Shown: positions 1-5,924 of the stretch, piece by piece
How the letters are laid out: each line of letters opens with the position of its first letter
Numbering within the stretch: position 1 is the stretch's first letter
IMG/VR virus record: IMGVR_UViG_3300036851_000560
Coordinates: 1-22,619 of that record
Origin: a virus
Direction: 5' to 3' (one strand)
DNA length: 22,619 nucleotides
The notes under the pieces: model-generated
Told to the model about the DNA's origin: nothing
Databases searched by the model: none
Seen by the model: only the letters and a program-made list of their open reading frames with translations
Made by a program: the position numbers and the translations under genes

Positions 1-429
1 GACCCCGCGCCGACGCTCCTGCCGACCGCCGCGCTGCTCGCCGCCGAGGCGCGGCTGGCCCGGGAGCAGGCCATGGTCGATGGGGCGTGGCGGCGAGACA
101 GGGCGCGCCGCGCCGAGCACGGCCTGGACCCCCGGCCCGCCGAGATCGAGGCCGTTGCTCGCTACGCCGCCCATCAATGGGGAGTCACCGTGGAGGCCGC
201 CCGTGGGGAGATCGCGGACGCCCTGCTGGGCCGTCCCGGAGCCGACGAAGCTCTCCGCTACCTCCGCAACGCCCTGGCCATGCTGCGCGCCGGCCACGCC
301 GACATGCGCCGGTTCATGGCCGAATACCCCGTCCCGGGCTACCACTCCGACGGTCTCCCCTGCCGCCACTGGAAGGCCACCCCCCTACCCCGGCCCGACC
401 CACGCCTCTCCAACCCCGTGCAGAAGTGA
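1..429 (+). CDS. Hypothetical protein, 5'-truncated by window edge
   Basis: The reading frame is open from base 1, so the true start probably lies outside the window; the first internal ATG is at 73. The visible part is about 142 residues, Ala/Arg-rich and largely helical in character, with a C-terminal tail rich in Pro, His and Trp (PGYHSDGLPCRHW region). I do not recognise a family. It ends 10 bases before the next gene, whose ribosome binding site overlaps its stop region. By position it is part of the same + strand phage operon. Confidence is in the coding call, not in any function. Confidence 0.6.
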   Translation, partial: DPAPTLLPTAALLAAEARLAREQAMVDGAWRRDRARRAEHGLDPRPAEIEAVARYAAHQWGVTVEAARGEIADALLGRPGADEALRYLRNALAMLRAGHADMRRFMAEYPVPGYHSDGLPCRHWKATPLPRPDPRLSNPVQK

Positions 430-439
430 GGAGGTCTCC

Positions 440-892
440 GTGCTGACCCGTCGCCGCTTCCTGACGCTCTCCGGATCTGCCGCGCTGCTCGTCGCCGCGC
501 CGGCCCTGCTGCTGCCGGAGCGCCGCACCTTCCCCTCCGCGTGGTCGGCGCTTCCGCCCGCCGTGCCGGTGCCCGGCTCGGCCGAGGTGCTGCTCGCCGC
601 CGACGCCCTCCGCAACTGGTGGGACGGCACGTTGCGCGATCCCTCCGACCCGCTGGACACGCTCGTCGGCGGGCTGGAGTTCCTGCCCGGGAGCTTCCGC
701 CTCATGGCCGAGCAGTCCGAACTCGCCCGGCGGCGGGTCGCCGACCTGCAGGTAGCGATGCTCGCCCGGCAGGGGGCGATATGGAGCGTCGAGTTCGTCG
801 GAGAGTTCCGCGACCTCCCGGACGACACCCGCCTCGTCGAGCGCATCGTGCCCGGCTCGGTCCGCTCGCTCGGCCTGTCGGCGCGGCCGTGA
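440..892 (+). CDS. Small protein with Tat-like N-terminal leader
   Basis: The start is the GTG at 440, chosen because AGGAGG at 429-434 lies five bases upstream. The product is 150 residues. Residues 3-25 read as a twin-arginine leader: an RRRFLTLSG motif followed by an Ala/Leu-rich hydrophobic stretch and a Pro-containing end, matching the known (S/T)RRxFLK consensus. The mature part (WWDGTLRD, a helical E/R-rich middle, a short C-terminus) matches no family I recognise. A Tat-type leader is unusual in a phage head operon. The alternative is a simple N-terminal membrane anchor. The stop overlaps the next gene's GTG start (GTGA). Confidence 0.65.
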   Translation: MLTRRRFLTLSGSAALLVAAPALLLPERRTFPSAWSALPPAVPVPGSAEVLLAADALRNWWDGTLRDPSDPLDTLVGGLEFLPGSFRLMAEQSELARRRVADLQVAMLARQGAIWSVEFVGEFRDLPDDTRLVERIVPGSVRSLGLSARP

Positions 893-1173
893 GCGCCGAC
901 CCGACCCGGCCGGAGCCGGACGCCGGACCCCCGCTGGCCAACCCGGAGCACGAGGCCGCCGCCCGGGAGCTGGCCGCCGTCGCCGCCCGCCCGCTGCACG
1001 AAGCCCGCTGGGCGATCCGCCAAGCGCTCCTCGCCGAGGACCGCACCACCGCCGCCATCGTGGAGGGAGTCTTGGACATGGCCAAGCTCAGCGCCCGCCT
1101 GCAGGTCCGGCTCTACGGCCGGCCCGAGCAGGCCAACCGTCGTAGCCGCCGCCGCGCCGCGAGGTCCCGCTGA
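889..1173 (+). CDS. Hypothetical small helical protein
   Basis: The 94-residue product starts at the GTG overlapping the previous TGA. It is Ala/Arg-rich, with a proline-rich first 18 residues, a predicted helical body (HEAAARELAAVAARPLHEA and following) and a very basic C-terminus with several Arg in RRSRRRAARSR. No family is recognised. The basic tail could bind nucleic acid, but that is inference only. The stop overlaps the ATG of the next gene by one base, so translation is probably coupled. The first 15 bases of this gene (GTGAGCGCCGACCCG) recur exactly at 1391. Confidence 0.6.
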   Translation: MSADPTRPEPDAGPPLANPEHEAAARELAAVAARPLHEARWAIRQALLAEDRTTAAIVEGVLDMAKLSARLQVRLYGRPEQANRRSRRRAARSR

Positions 1174-1394
1174 TGGGCCCGCTCCCGGTCGGCGATACCC
1201 TCCGCGTCGAGTCGTGCGACTGCTCGACCCGGCTCTCGGACCTGCACGTCCTGGTGCCCGACGACCCGTACGGGCCTGCCTGGGCGCTGCACCCCTTCCT
1301 CATCCTGGAGTTCTGGACGGTCGGCACCCAGGTCTGGCTCCGCGACGTCCCCGGCTCGGTCGGCTACCCCATCCTGCGGTTGCCGCCGGCGTGA
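1173..1394 (+). CDS. Hypothetical 73-residue protein
   Basis: The start ATG at 1173 forms a TGATG junction with the preceding stop. The product mixes a Cys-containing N-terminal part (VESCDCSTRL) with a hydrophobic, Trp-rich second half (ILEFWTVGTQVWL), and looks like a small compact beta-rich protein. No family is recognised. The CxC pair alone is not enough to call a metal site. It belongs to the chain of short overlapping genes upstream of the ParB-like gene. Confidence 0.55.
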   Translation: MGPLPVGDTLRVESCDCSTRLSDLHVLVPDDPYGPAWALHPFLILEFWTVGTQVWLRDVPGSVGYPILRLPPA

Positions 1395-1527
1395 GCGCCG
1401 ACCCGCGCCGCGTGGTGGGACTGCTCCGGTGCTGGGCTGCGGGACGCTGTGGGCGGCCGAGCAGGACGACGACGGCCTCGTGCGCTGCCCGGGCTGCGGG
1501 CGGACGGTGCGGCGGCTGCCGGCGTGA
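1391..1527 (+). CDS. Zinc-ribbon miniprotein, possibly frameshifted
   Basis: Between the genes ending at 1394 and starting at 1524, the best coding signal is a short zinc ribbon. The frame ending at TGA 1525-1527 reads GCGTLWAAEQDDDGLVRCPGCG and can start at GTG 1429, with a weak GGTGGGA upstream, giving 32 residues and three cysteines. The frame from GTG 1391, which overlaps the upstream TGA, reads VVGLLRCW up to about base 1435. Joining the two by a -1 shift near 1432-1438 would give a textbook CxxC...CxxC ribbon of about 45 residues. So this is either a start at 1429, or a gene broken by a one-base deletion or sequencing error. I see no slippery heptamer. Confidence 0.45.
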
Positions 1528-1763
1528 GGCGCCGGCTCGCCTTCGCGCTCTGGCTGGCCGGCTGCGGCCTCATCGCCGGCTCGCTCGAAGTCGGCTGGGT
1601 CTACGCCTGGGACGATCCGCGCTCGACGTGGGGGACGCTGGCGTTCATGGTCGCCGGGGCGGTCGTCAGCCTCGTCGGGGTGCATCTGATGGCCCGGGAG
1701 AGCCGGAGGCGCCGGACGACCCCAGATTCGCGTCTCCTGCGCGCTCAGCGCCCTCGTGGCTGA
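1524..1763 (+). CDS. Small two-pass membrane protein
   Basis: The start GTG at 1524 overlaps the stop of the zinc-ribbon frame. The 79-residue product has a basic N-terminus (RRR), a first hydrophobic segment (LAFALWLAGCGLIAGSL), a short Trp/Asp loop (VYAWDDPRSTW), a second hydrophobic segment (LAFMVAGAVVSLVGVHLM) and a strongly basic tail. By the positive-inside rule both ends should be cytoplasmic. Two-helix phage membrane proteins include class II holins, but there is no endolysin nearby, so that name is not justified. The gene overlaps the next GTG start by eight bases. Confidence 0.6.
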   Translation: MRRRLAFALWLAGCGLIAGSLEVGWVYAWDDPRSTWGTLAFMVAGAVVSLVGVHLMARESRRRRTTPDSRLLRAQRPRG

Positions 1764-2001
1764 CGGCCCCTGGCGCCGGCGAGCCCGCCCCGTCGCCCCG
1801 CTGGTCTCCGCCCGCGACGGAGTTCGTCGCCCCGTCAAGCCCTGCCCCTCCTGCGGCGCTCCGCTGACCGTGGCGGTCCCGCCCGGATACGACCGCGAGA
1901 TCCGTCGCTGCGACCCCTGCGCCGTCTGGTGGATGCCCCTGTCCCTGCTGCGCCACGGGCCCCAGCTGGCGCTGCTGCGCGCGGGACGGCCGCTGCGCTA
2001 G
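1756..2001 (+). CDS. Zinc-ribbon protein, TFIIB-zinc-finger-like
   Basis: The GTG at 1756 starts an 81-residue protein that overlaps the end of the membrane-protein gene. After about 28 basic residues it has CPSCGAPL, a 17-residue beta hairpin, then RRCDPCAVWW and a Leu-rich tail. The CxxCxxxL...CxxCxxxW pattern resembles the zf-TFIIB-type ribbons common as short bacterial and phage proteins. The four cysteines probably bind one zinc. Role unknown; a nucleic-acid or protein contact is possible. The TAG stop at 1999-2001 also forms the first three bases of a candidate -10 element for the ParB-like gene. Confidence 0.6.
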   Translation: MADGPWRRRARPVAPLVSARDGVRRPVKPCPSCGAPLTVAVPPGYDREIRRCDPCAVWWMPLSLLRHGPQLALLRAGRPLR

Positions 2002-2031
2002 AATCGGCCCCAACGCTGCCATGGAGGGAGG
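1999..2031 (+). promoter_or_regulatory. Candidate -10 element and strong RBS ahead of the ParB-like gene
   Basis: TAGAAT at 1999-2004 is AT-rich in a very GC-rich sequence and matches the sigma-70 -10 consensus at four of six bases. No convincing -35 lies 16-18 bases upstream. A start point near 2010 would give a leader of about 24 bases holding GGAGGGAGG (2023-2031), which sits two bases from the GTG at 2034 if read whole, or about six bases away if the first GGAGG is used. The same GCTAGAAT octamer recurs at 5719-5726. Confidence 0.35.
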
Positions 2032-2033
2032 CT

Positions 2034-2750
2034 GTGTCCGAGCCGGTCGTCGCGTTCCCCGCCGAACAGGTCCCCCTGTCGCTGCTGAAACCCCACCCCA
2101 AGAACTACCGCGAGCACCCGGAGGACGAGGTCGAGCATATCCGGGCCTCGCTCCGCGAGTACGGCGTCTACCGCAACATCGTCGTCGCCCGCGACCACAC
2201 CATCCTGGCCGGGCACGGCGTGGCCGAGGCCTGCCGGCTCGAGGGCCTGGAGCTGGTCCCGGTCGTGCGCTTGGACCTCGACCCCGACGACCCGCGCGCC
2301 CTCAAGGTCCTCGCCGGCGACAACGGCATCGCCCACCTCGCGATGGACGACGACCGCGCGCTGACCGAGCTGCTGCGGTCGATCCGCGACGACGGGGTGA
2401 GCCTCCTGGGGACCGGCTACGACGAGATGATGCTCGCCAACCTGGTGATGATCACCCGCCCGGCCGACGAGATCCGCGGTTTCGACGAGGCTGCCCACTG
2501 GGTCGGCATGCCCGAGTACGACCCGTCGCACAACCCCAAGACGCCGCAGCTCCTGGTGCATTTCGAGAGCGACGCGGACCGCGAGCGGTTCGCCAAGCTC
2601 ATCGGCGTCGAGCTCGGACGCCGCGACGGCCGAGCCAACTGGGTCCTCTCGACCTGGTGGCCCCCGCGCGAGCGCGACGACACGTCGGCCCTCAAGCTCG
2701 TCTCCACGGAGGCGCGCGACGGTGCCGAGCCGGTCGAGGCCGCCTCGTGA
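2034..2750 (+). CDS. ParB-like nuclease-domain protein
   Basis: The 238-residue product starts at the GTG after a strong Shine-Dalgarno. The N-terminal 110 residues follow the phage ParBc pattern: VPLSLLKPHPKNYREH (13-28), an EVEHIRASLREYGVYRNIVV helix-strand (32-51), ILAGHGVAEACR (57-68) in the position of the GxxR nucleotide-binding box, and DNGIAHLA (96-103). The canonical Arg of that box is missing (GHGVAEA). The C-terminal half (PQLLVHFESDADRERFAKLIG) looks like a small alpha/beta add-on. Phage ParB-like proteins often lie beside DNA-modification and terminase genes, as here. True plasmid-type partitioning is unlikely because no ParA is visible. The stop overlaps the next start. Confidence 0.8.
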   Translation: MSEPVVAFPAEQVPLSLLKPHPKNYREHPEDEVEHIRASLREYGVYRNIVVARDHTILAGHGVAEACRLEGLELVPVVRLDLDPDDPRALKVLAGDNGIAHLAMDDDRALTELLRSIRDDGVSLLGTGYDEMMLANLVMITRPADEIRGFDEAAHWVGMPEYDPSHNPKTPQLLVHFESDADRERFAKLIGVELGRRDGRANWVLSTWWPPRERDDTSALKLVSTEARDGAEPVEAAS

Positions 2751-3718
2751 ACCCGCCGCCGCCGCCGCCGCGCTACCCGGTCTACGTCCCGTCGAAGGGC
2801 CGCGCCGACACCTGCCTGACGGCCGATTGCCTCGTGGCCGACGGGGTGCCCTTCCGCTTGGTGGTCGAGCCCCAGGAGGCCGACCTCTACCGCGAGCGCT
2901 ACGGCGCCGAGCGCGTGCTGGTGCTGCCGTTCCGCGACCAGGGCTCGGTGGTCCCGGCCCGCAACTGGATACGCGAGCACTCCGAGTCCGAGGGGGCTGA
3001 GCGCCACTGGCAGGTCGACGACAACATCCGCTGTTTCCGCCGCTGGTACAAGGGCAAGCGCGTCCCGGTCGAGGCGGGGATCGGCCTGCGGGTCTGCGAG
3101 GACCTCACCGACCGCTACGAGAACGTCGGCATCTCCGGCCTCAACTACACTATGTTCTCGCTCTCCGGCGGCGGCTCGATGCGCCGGCTGCCGATGATCC
3201 TCAACGTGCACGTCTATTCCTGCACGCTCTTCCTGAACGCGCTGCCCTACCGCTGGCGGGGCCGCTACAACGAGGACACCGACATCTGCCTCCAGGTGCT
3301 CAGCAGCGGCGAGTGGTGCACGTTGCAGCTCAACGCCTTCACCGTCGACAAGCAGCGCACCCAGCTCATGCGCGGCGGCAACACCGAGACGCTCTACCGG
3401 GGCGACGGCCGCCTCCGGATGGCGCGGTCCCTCGAGCGGCTGTGGCCCGGCGTCGTGACCACCAAGCGCCGCTGGCAGCGCCCGCAGCACATGATCGCTT
3501 TCTCGTGGGGCCGCTTCGACACCCCGTTGCGGCTGCGCCCGGGCGTCGACCTCGCCGGCCTGCCGCCGATCGACGAGTACGGGATGGCCGTCAAGGTGCT
3601 CAAGGAGCCGCGCTCGGCCCGCATCCGCCGCATCGCCGGGACCGCCGCCCCCGCCGGCCCCACCCTGGCGCAGCGGGCCGCAGCCCTGCTGGACGGCCAG
3701 AGGGCCGCGGCCGGCTGA
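2747..3718 (+). CDS. Glycosyltransferase, TET-associated (TAGT)-like
   Basis: The GTG at 2747 overlaps the ParB stop; the first codons are a CCG run giving six prolines. The 323-residue protein has a GT-A-type nucleotide-sugar fold: YPVYVPSKGRAD (10-21), FRLVVEPQEADLY (36-48), WQVDDNIRCF (88-97) with DDN in the place of the DxD metal site, and YNEDTDICLQ (174-183) as the likely acceptor-side acidic motif. PSKGR plus DDNI is the pattern I associate with phage TAGT proteins, predicted to put sugars on oxidised methylcytosine made by TET/JBP enzymes. No TET or cytosine methyltransferase lies in this window, so the DNA substrate is inferred. The alternative is glycosylation of a protein. Confidence 0.72.
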   Translation: MNPPPPPPRYPVYVPSKGRADTCLTADCLVADGVPFRLVVEPQEADLYRERYGAERVLVLPFRDQGSVVPARNWIREHSESEGAERHWQVDDNIRCFRRWYKGKRVPVEAGIGLRVCEDLTDRYENVGISGLNYTMFSLSGGGSMRRLPMILNVHVYSCTLFLNALPYRWRGRYNEDTDICLQVLSSGEWCTLQLNAFTVDKQRTQLMRGGNTETLYRGDGRLRMARSLERLWPGVVTTKRRWQRPQHMIAFSWGRFDTPLRLRPGVDLAGLPPIDEYGMAVKVLKEPRSARIRRIAGTAAPAGPTLAQRAAALLDGQRAAAG

Positions 3719-4266
3719 TGCTCAACCGCGGCGCCATCAGCAAGGCCCCCGGCGGCTCCAAGGCGCTCGGCCGCAAGCGCGTGCCGCCGCCCCCCGCAGC
3801 CCGCAACGGCTCCGCCGCCCAGGTGGACTTGTTCACCATCGAGAAGCGCCGCCGCGACGTGGCCTCCCTCTACCGCTCGCGCGTGTCCGAGCGCGAGATC
3901 GCCGGCAGCCTCAACATCTCGCTCGCCACCGTCTACCGCGACATCCAGGTGATCATGGAGGAGTGGCGCCGGCAATACCTGGTGGACATGAACGCCTACG
4001 TCGTGCGCGACCTCGCGGACATGGACCAGATGGAGCGCGATTGCGCCGCGCAGTTCGCCGCCGGCCATCAGCCCATCTGGATCCTCCGCCGCCTCCAGAT
4101 CAAGGAGCGCCGCGCCGCCCTGCTCGGCATGGACGCCCCGGACAAGGTAGACCTGGAGGTGTGGGTCCGCGAGCAGGCGATCGCCATGGGGCTCAACCCC
4201 GACGAGGAGGTCCGGTACCTCCGCGAGCACATGCAGACGGCCATCCCGCCGGCGGACGGCGCCTAG
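3718..4266 (+). CDS. Terminase small subunit-like HTH protein
   Basis: The start ATG overlaps the preceding TGA (TGATG). The 182-residue product has a basic, Pro-rich N-terminus. A helix-turn-helix follows at about residues 42-80 (RRDVASLYRSRVSEREIAGS, then a recognition helix around SLATVYRDIQ). The rest is a long helical middle with WRRQYLVDMNAYVVRDLADM, which would suit oligomerisation. It lies directly upstream of the large terminase, the classical place for the subunit that recognises the packaging site and stimulates the motor. It could instead be a generic HTH protein, but length and position favour terminase. Confidence 0.72.
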   Translation: MLNRGAISKAPGGSKALGRKRVPPPPAARNGSAAQVDLFTIEKRRRDVASLYRSRVSEREIAGSLNISLATVYRDIQVIMEEWRRQYLVDMNAYVVRDLADMDQMERDCAAQFAAGHQPIWILRRLQIKERRAALLGMDAPDKVDLEVWVREQAIAMGLNPDEEVRYLREHMQTAIPPADGA

Positions 4267-4269
4267 GCG

Positions 4270-5718
4270 ATGCCCCGCGCCCCCGCGCTGACCGTCCGCC
4301 GCAACATCGCCACCAGGCACAAGGCGACCTTGGCGATGCTCATGCGCAACCGGCAGCGCATGGTGCGCGGGGAGGGCGACTTCGAGCGGGCGCGGCTCGA
4401 CCCCGAGTGGTTCCTGCGGGAGTGGCTGGGGGACGATCCCTACGACCGCCAGGTGGACATCCTGGAGGCGGTCCGCGACCACCGCCGCACGACCGTCCGC
4501 GGCTGCCACAGCGCCGGCAAGGACTTCCTGACCGCCCGGGCGGTGCTCTGGTACCTGCACGCGTTCAGCCCGTCGGTCGTCATCACCACCGCGCCGTCGA
4601 GCAACCAGGTTGAGAACATCCTCTGGCGTGAGATCCGCCACGCTGCCGCATCAGCCAGGCGCCCCCTCTACGGCCGCGCGCTGTTCCGCCGGTACGAGAT
4701 CGGGGCCAACCACTACGCCCTGGGCTTCAAGGCGTCGGACGCCGCGCCCGAGCGCTTCCAGGGTTTCCACTCGACGTACCTGCTCGTGGTGGTGGACGAG
4801 GCCGCCGGCGTCCCGGACCCCATCTACGACGCCCTCGACTCCCTCCTGTCGTCCGAGGGCGCGCGGCTGCTCATGATCGGCAACCCGACCACCACCTCCG
4901 GCCGCTTCTACGAGTCGTTCCACAGTCGCCGCGACCTGTACCACACCCTCACCATCCCGGCGTCGGACACCCCGAACATGCGCGCCGGCCGCGTCGTGCG
5001 CCCCTACCTCATCACCCAGCAGTGGATCGACGAGGCCGTCGCGCAGCACGGCGCCGACTCGCCCTACGTCCAGTCCCGCGTACACGCCGTCTTCCCGGAC
5101 GTGTCGGTCGACGACACCCTGATGCCCCTGGCCATGGTGGAGCGCTGCTCGGACGCCGACCCCCTCCCCACCGAGGAGCGCCCGGAGGCCGGGCTCGACT
5201 GCGCCCGCTTCGGCGACGACGAGAACGCCCTCTGCGTCCGGCAGGGTCCCAACGTCCTGCGCGAGCACCGTTGGTCCGGGATGGACACGATGGAGACCGT
5301 CGGCAAGGTCCGCAGCCTCATCCCCGACCCGCGCTCGGTCGAGGAGCTCAAGGTGGACGTGATCGGCCTGGGCGCCGGGGTCGCGGACCGCCTCCGGGAG
5401 CTGGGCTACCCCGTCGTGGACGTGAACGTCGGAGCACGCTCGTCCGACCGGACGCAGTTCTACAACCTGCGCGACGAGCTCTGGTGGCTGCTCAAGGAGC
5501 GCTTCCGGGAGGACCTCATCCGCGGCCCCATCAGCGAGAAGGCCAAGGGCCAGCTCGCGTCGATCCGCTACAAGTACGACTCCAGCCATACCAAGCCGCG
5601 CATCGAGAGCAAGGAGGAGGCGCGGGCTCGCCGGGTCGGCTCGCCGGACGCCGCCGAGGCCATCATGCTGGCCTTCGCCAAGCTCCGGCGGCAGCGTCGC
5701 ATGCGGGTGCTGGCGTGA
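4270..5718 (+). CDS. terL: Terminase large subunit
   Basis: This is the packaging motor: an N-terminal ATPase that drives DNA into the prohead, and a C-terminal RNase H-like nuclease that cuts the concatemer. In the 482-residue product, Walker A is GCHSAGKD (78-85) and Walker B is LLVVVDEA (171-178) with the catalytic Glu following the Asp. A TTAPS segment (106-110) and MIGNPTTTSG (202-211) fit the usual C-motif region. The nuclease acidic residues are likely D310 (GLDCARFGDD), D363 (KVDVIGLGAG) and D460 (GSPDAAEAIML). Length is typical. ATG 4270 lies three bases after the small-subunit stop with no clear Shine-Dalgarno, suggesting coupled translation. Confidence 0.93.
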   Translation: MPRAPALTVRRNIATRHKATLAMLMRNRQRMVRGEGDFERARLDPEWFLREWLGDDPYDRQVDILEAVRDHRRTTVRGCHSAGKDFLTARAVLWYLHAFSPSVVITTAPSSNQVENILWREIRHAAASARRPLYGRALFRRYEIGANHYALGFKASDAAPERFQGFHSTYLLVVVDEAAGVPDPIYDALDSLLSSEGARLLMIGNPTTTSGRFYESFHSRRDLYHTLTIPASDTPNMRAGRVVRPYLITQQWIDEAVAQHGADSPYVQSRVHAVFPDVSVDDTLMPLAMVERCSDADPLPTEERPEAGLDCARFGDDENALCVRQGPNVLREHRWSGMDTMETVGKVRSLIPDPRSVEELKVDVIGLGAGVADRLRELGYPVVDVNVGARSSDRTQFYNLRDELWWLLKERFREDLIRGPISEKAKGQLASIRYKYDSSHTKPRIESKEEARARRVGSPDAAEAIMLAFAKLRRQRRMRVLA

Positions 5719-5720
5719 GC

Positions 5721-5726
5721 TAGAAT
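5721..5726 (+). promoter_or_regulatory. Candidate -10 element (TAGAAT)
   Basis: TAGAAT lies three bases after the terminase stop. With flanks it is GCTAGAAT, identical to 5719's counterpart at 1997-2004. No good -35 is visible at the usual spacing. Transcription from here would begin at about the GGGCACGTGCCC palindrome and cross the structured gap. Confidence 0.3.
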
Positions 5727-5840
5727 GACGCAGGGCACGTGCCCGGCGTCGTCGCCGTGACGGCGTAGCGCGCACCCGCGGACCGGCTGTCGCTCCGAGT
5801 CGGCACAGCGCGCGGGATGGCGCCGCCAGGCACTCCCACA

Positions 5841-5868
5841 GGCCGTCGGGCCCGGAGACCCGACGGCC
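5841..5868 (+). terminator. Strong hairpin, terminator-like
   Basis: GGCCGTCGGG (5841-5850) and CCCGACGGCC (5859-5868) form a perfect 10-bp GC-rich stem with an eight-base loop. No T tract follows, so it is not a classical intrinsic terminator. T-poor hairpins have been proposed as terminators in actinobacteria. It sits between the two -10-like elements of the gap. Confidence 0.45.
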
Positions 5869-5909
5869 ACCTCGTCTCGACCCCCTAGCGTCCCGGCCGG
5901 CGCTCGTCG

Positions 5910-5915
5910 TAGACT
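5910..5915 (+). promoter_or_regulatory. Candidate -10 element just ahead of the portal gene
   Basis: TAGACT at 5910-5915 is part of GTCGTAGACT, a 10-mer repeated exactly at 14362-14371 ahead of the protease gene. The portal GTG is at 5925, so a start point six or seven bases after the -10 would lie only 2 to 4 bases upstream and give a nearly leaderless mRNA. No Shine-Dalgarno is visible before 5925, which agrees. The -35 region is poor. Confidence 0.4.
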
Positions 5916-5924
5916 GGCCGCGAC

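Larger units (their letters stand above)
5719..5924 (+). other. 206-base structured non-coding gap between terminase and portal
   Basis: This is the longest gap in an otherwise packed operon. It holds TAGAAT (5721-5726), a perfect 12-base palindrome GGGCACGTGCCC (5733-5744), overlapping short hairpins CGGCG/CGCCG (5744-5757) and CGCCG/CGGCG (5753-5765), a 10-bp perfect hairpin (5841-5868) and TAGACT (5910-5915) just before the portal GTG. I found no tRNA-like T-arm and no convincing reading frame on either strand. It could be a small RNA, a transcript-processing or terminator region, or a DNA site such as a packaging or regulatory site. Confidence 0.6.

Noticed and set aside
2021-2033. ATG 2021 as a start for the ParB or glycosyltransferase region
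   Set aside because: ATG 2021 is in the frame of the later glycosyltransferase, not of ParB, and overlaps the GGAGGGAGG ribosome site; the sequence it opens is Arg/Pro-rich shadow until 2747.
2756-2772. CCG trinucleotide run as a regulatory repeat
   Set aside because: It simply encodes six prolines at the glycosyltransferase start; possible length variation but no sign of a switch.
5770-5870. Possible tRNA in the terminase-portal gap
   Set aside because: Hairpins are present but there is no T-arm GGTTCxAxTCC, no acceptor stem pairing and no plausible anticodon arm.
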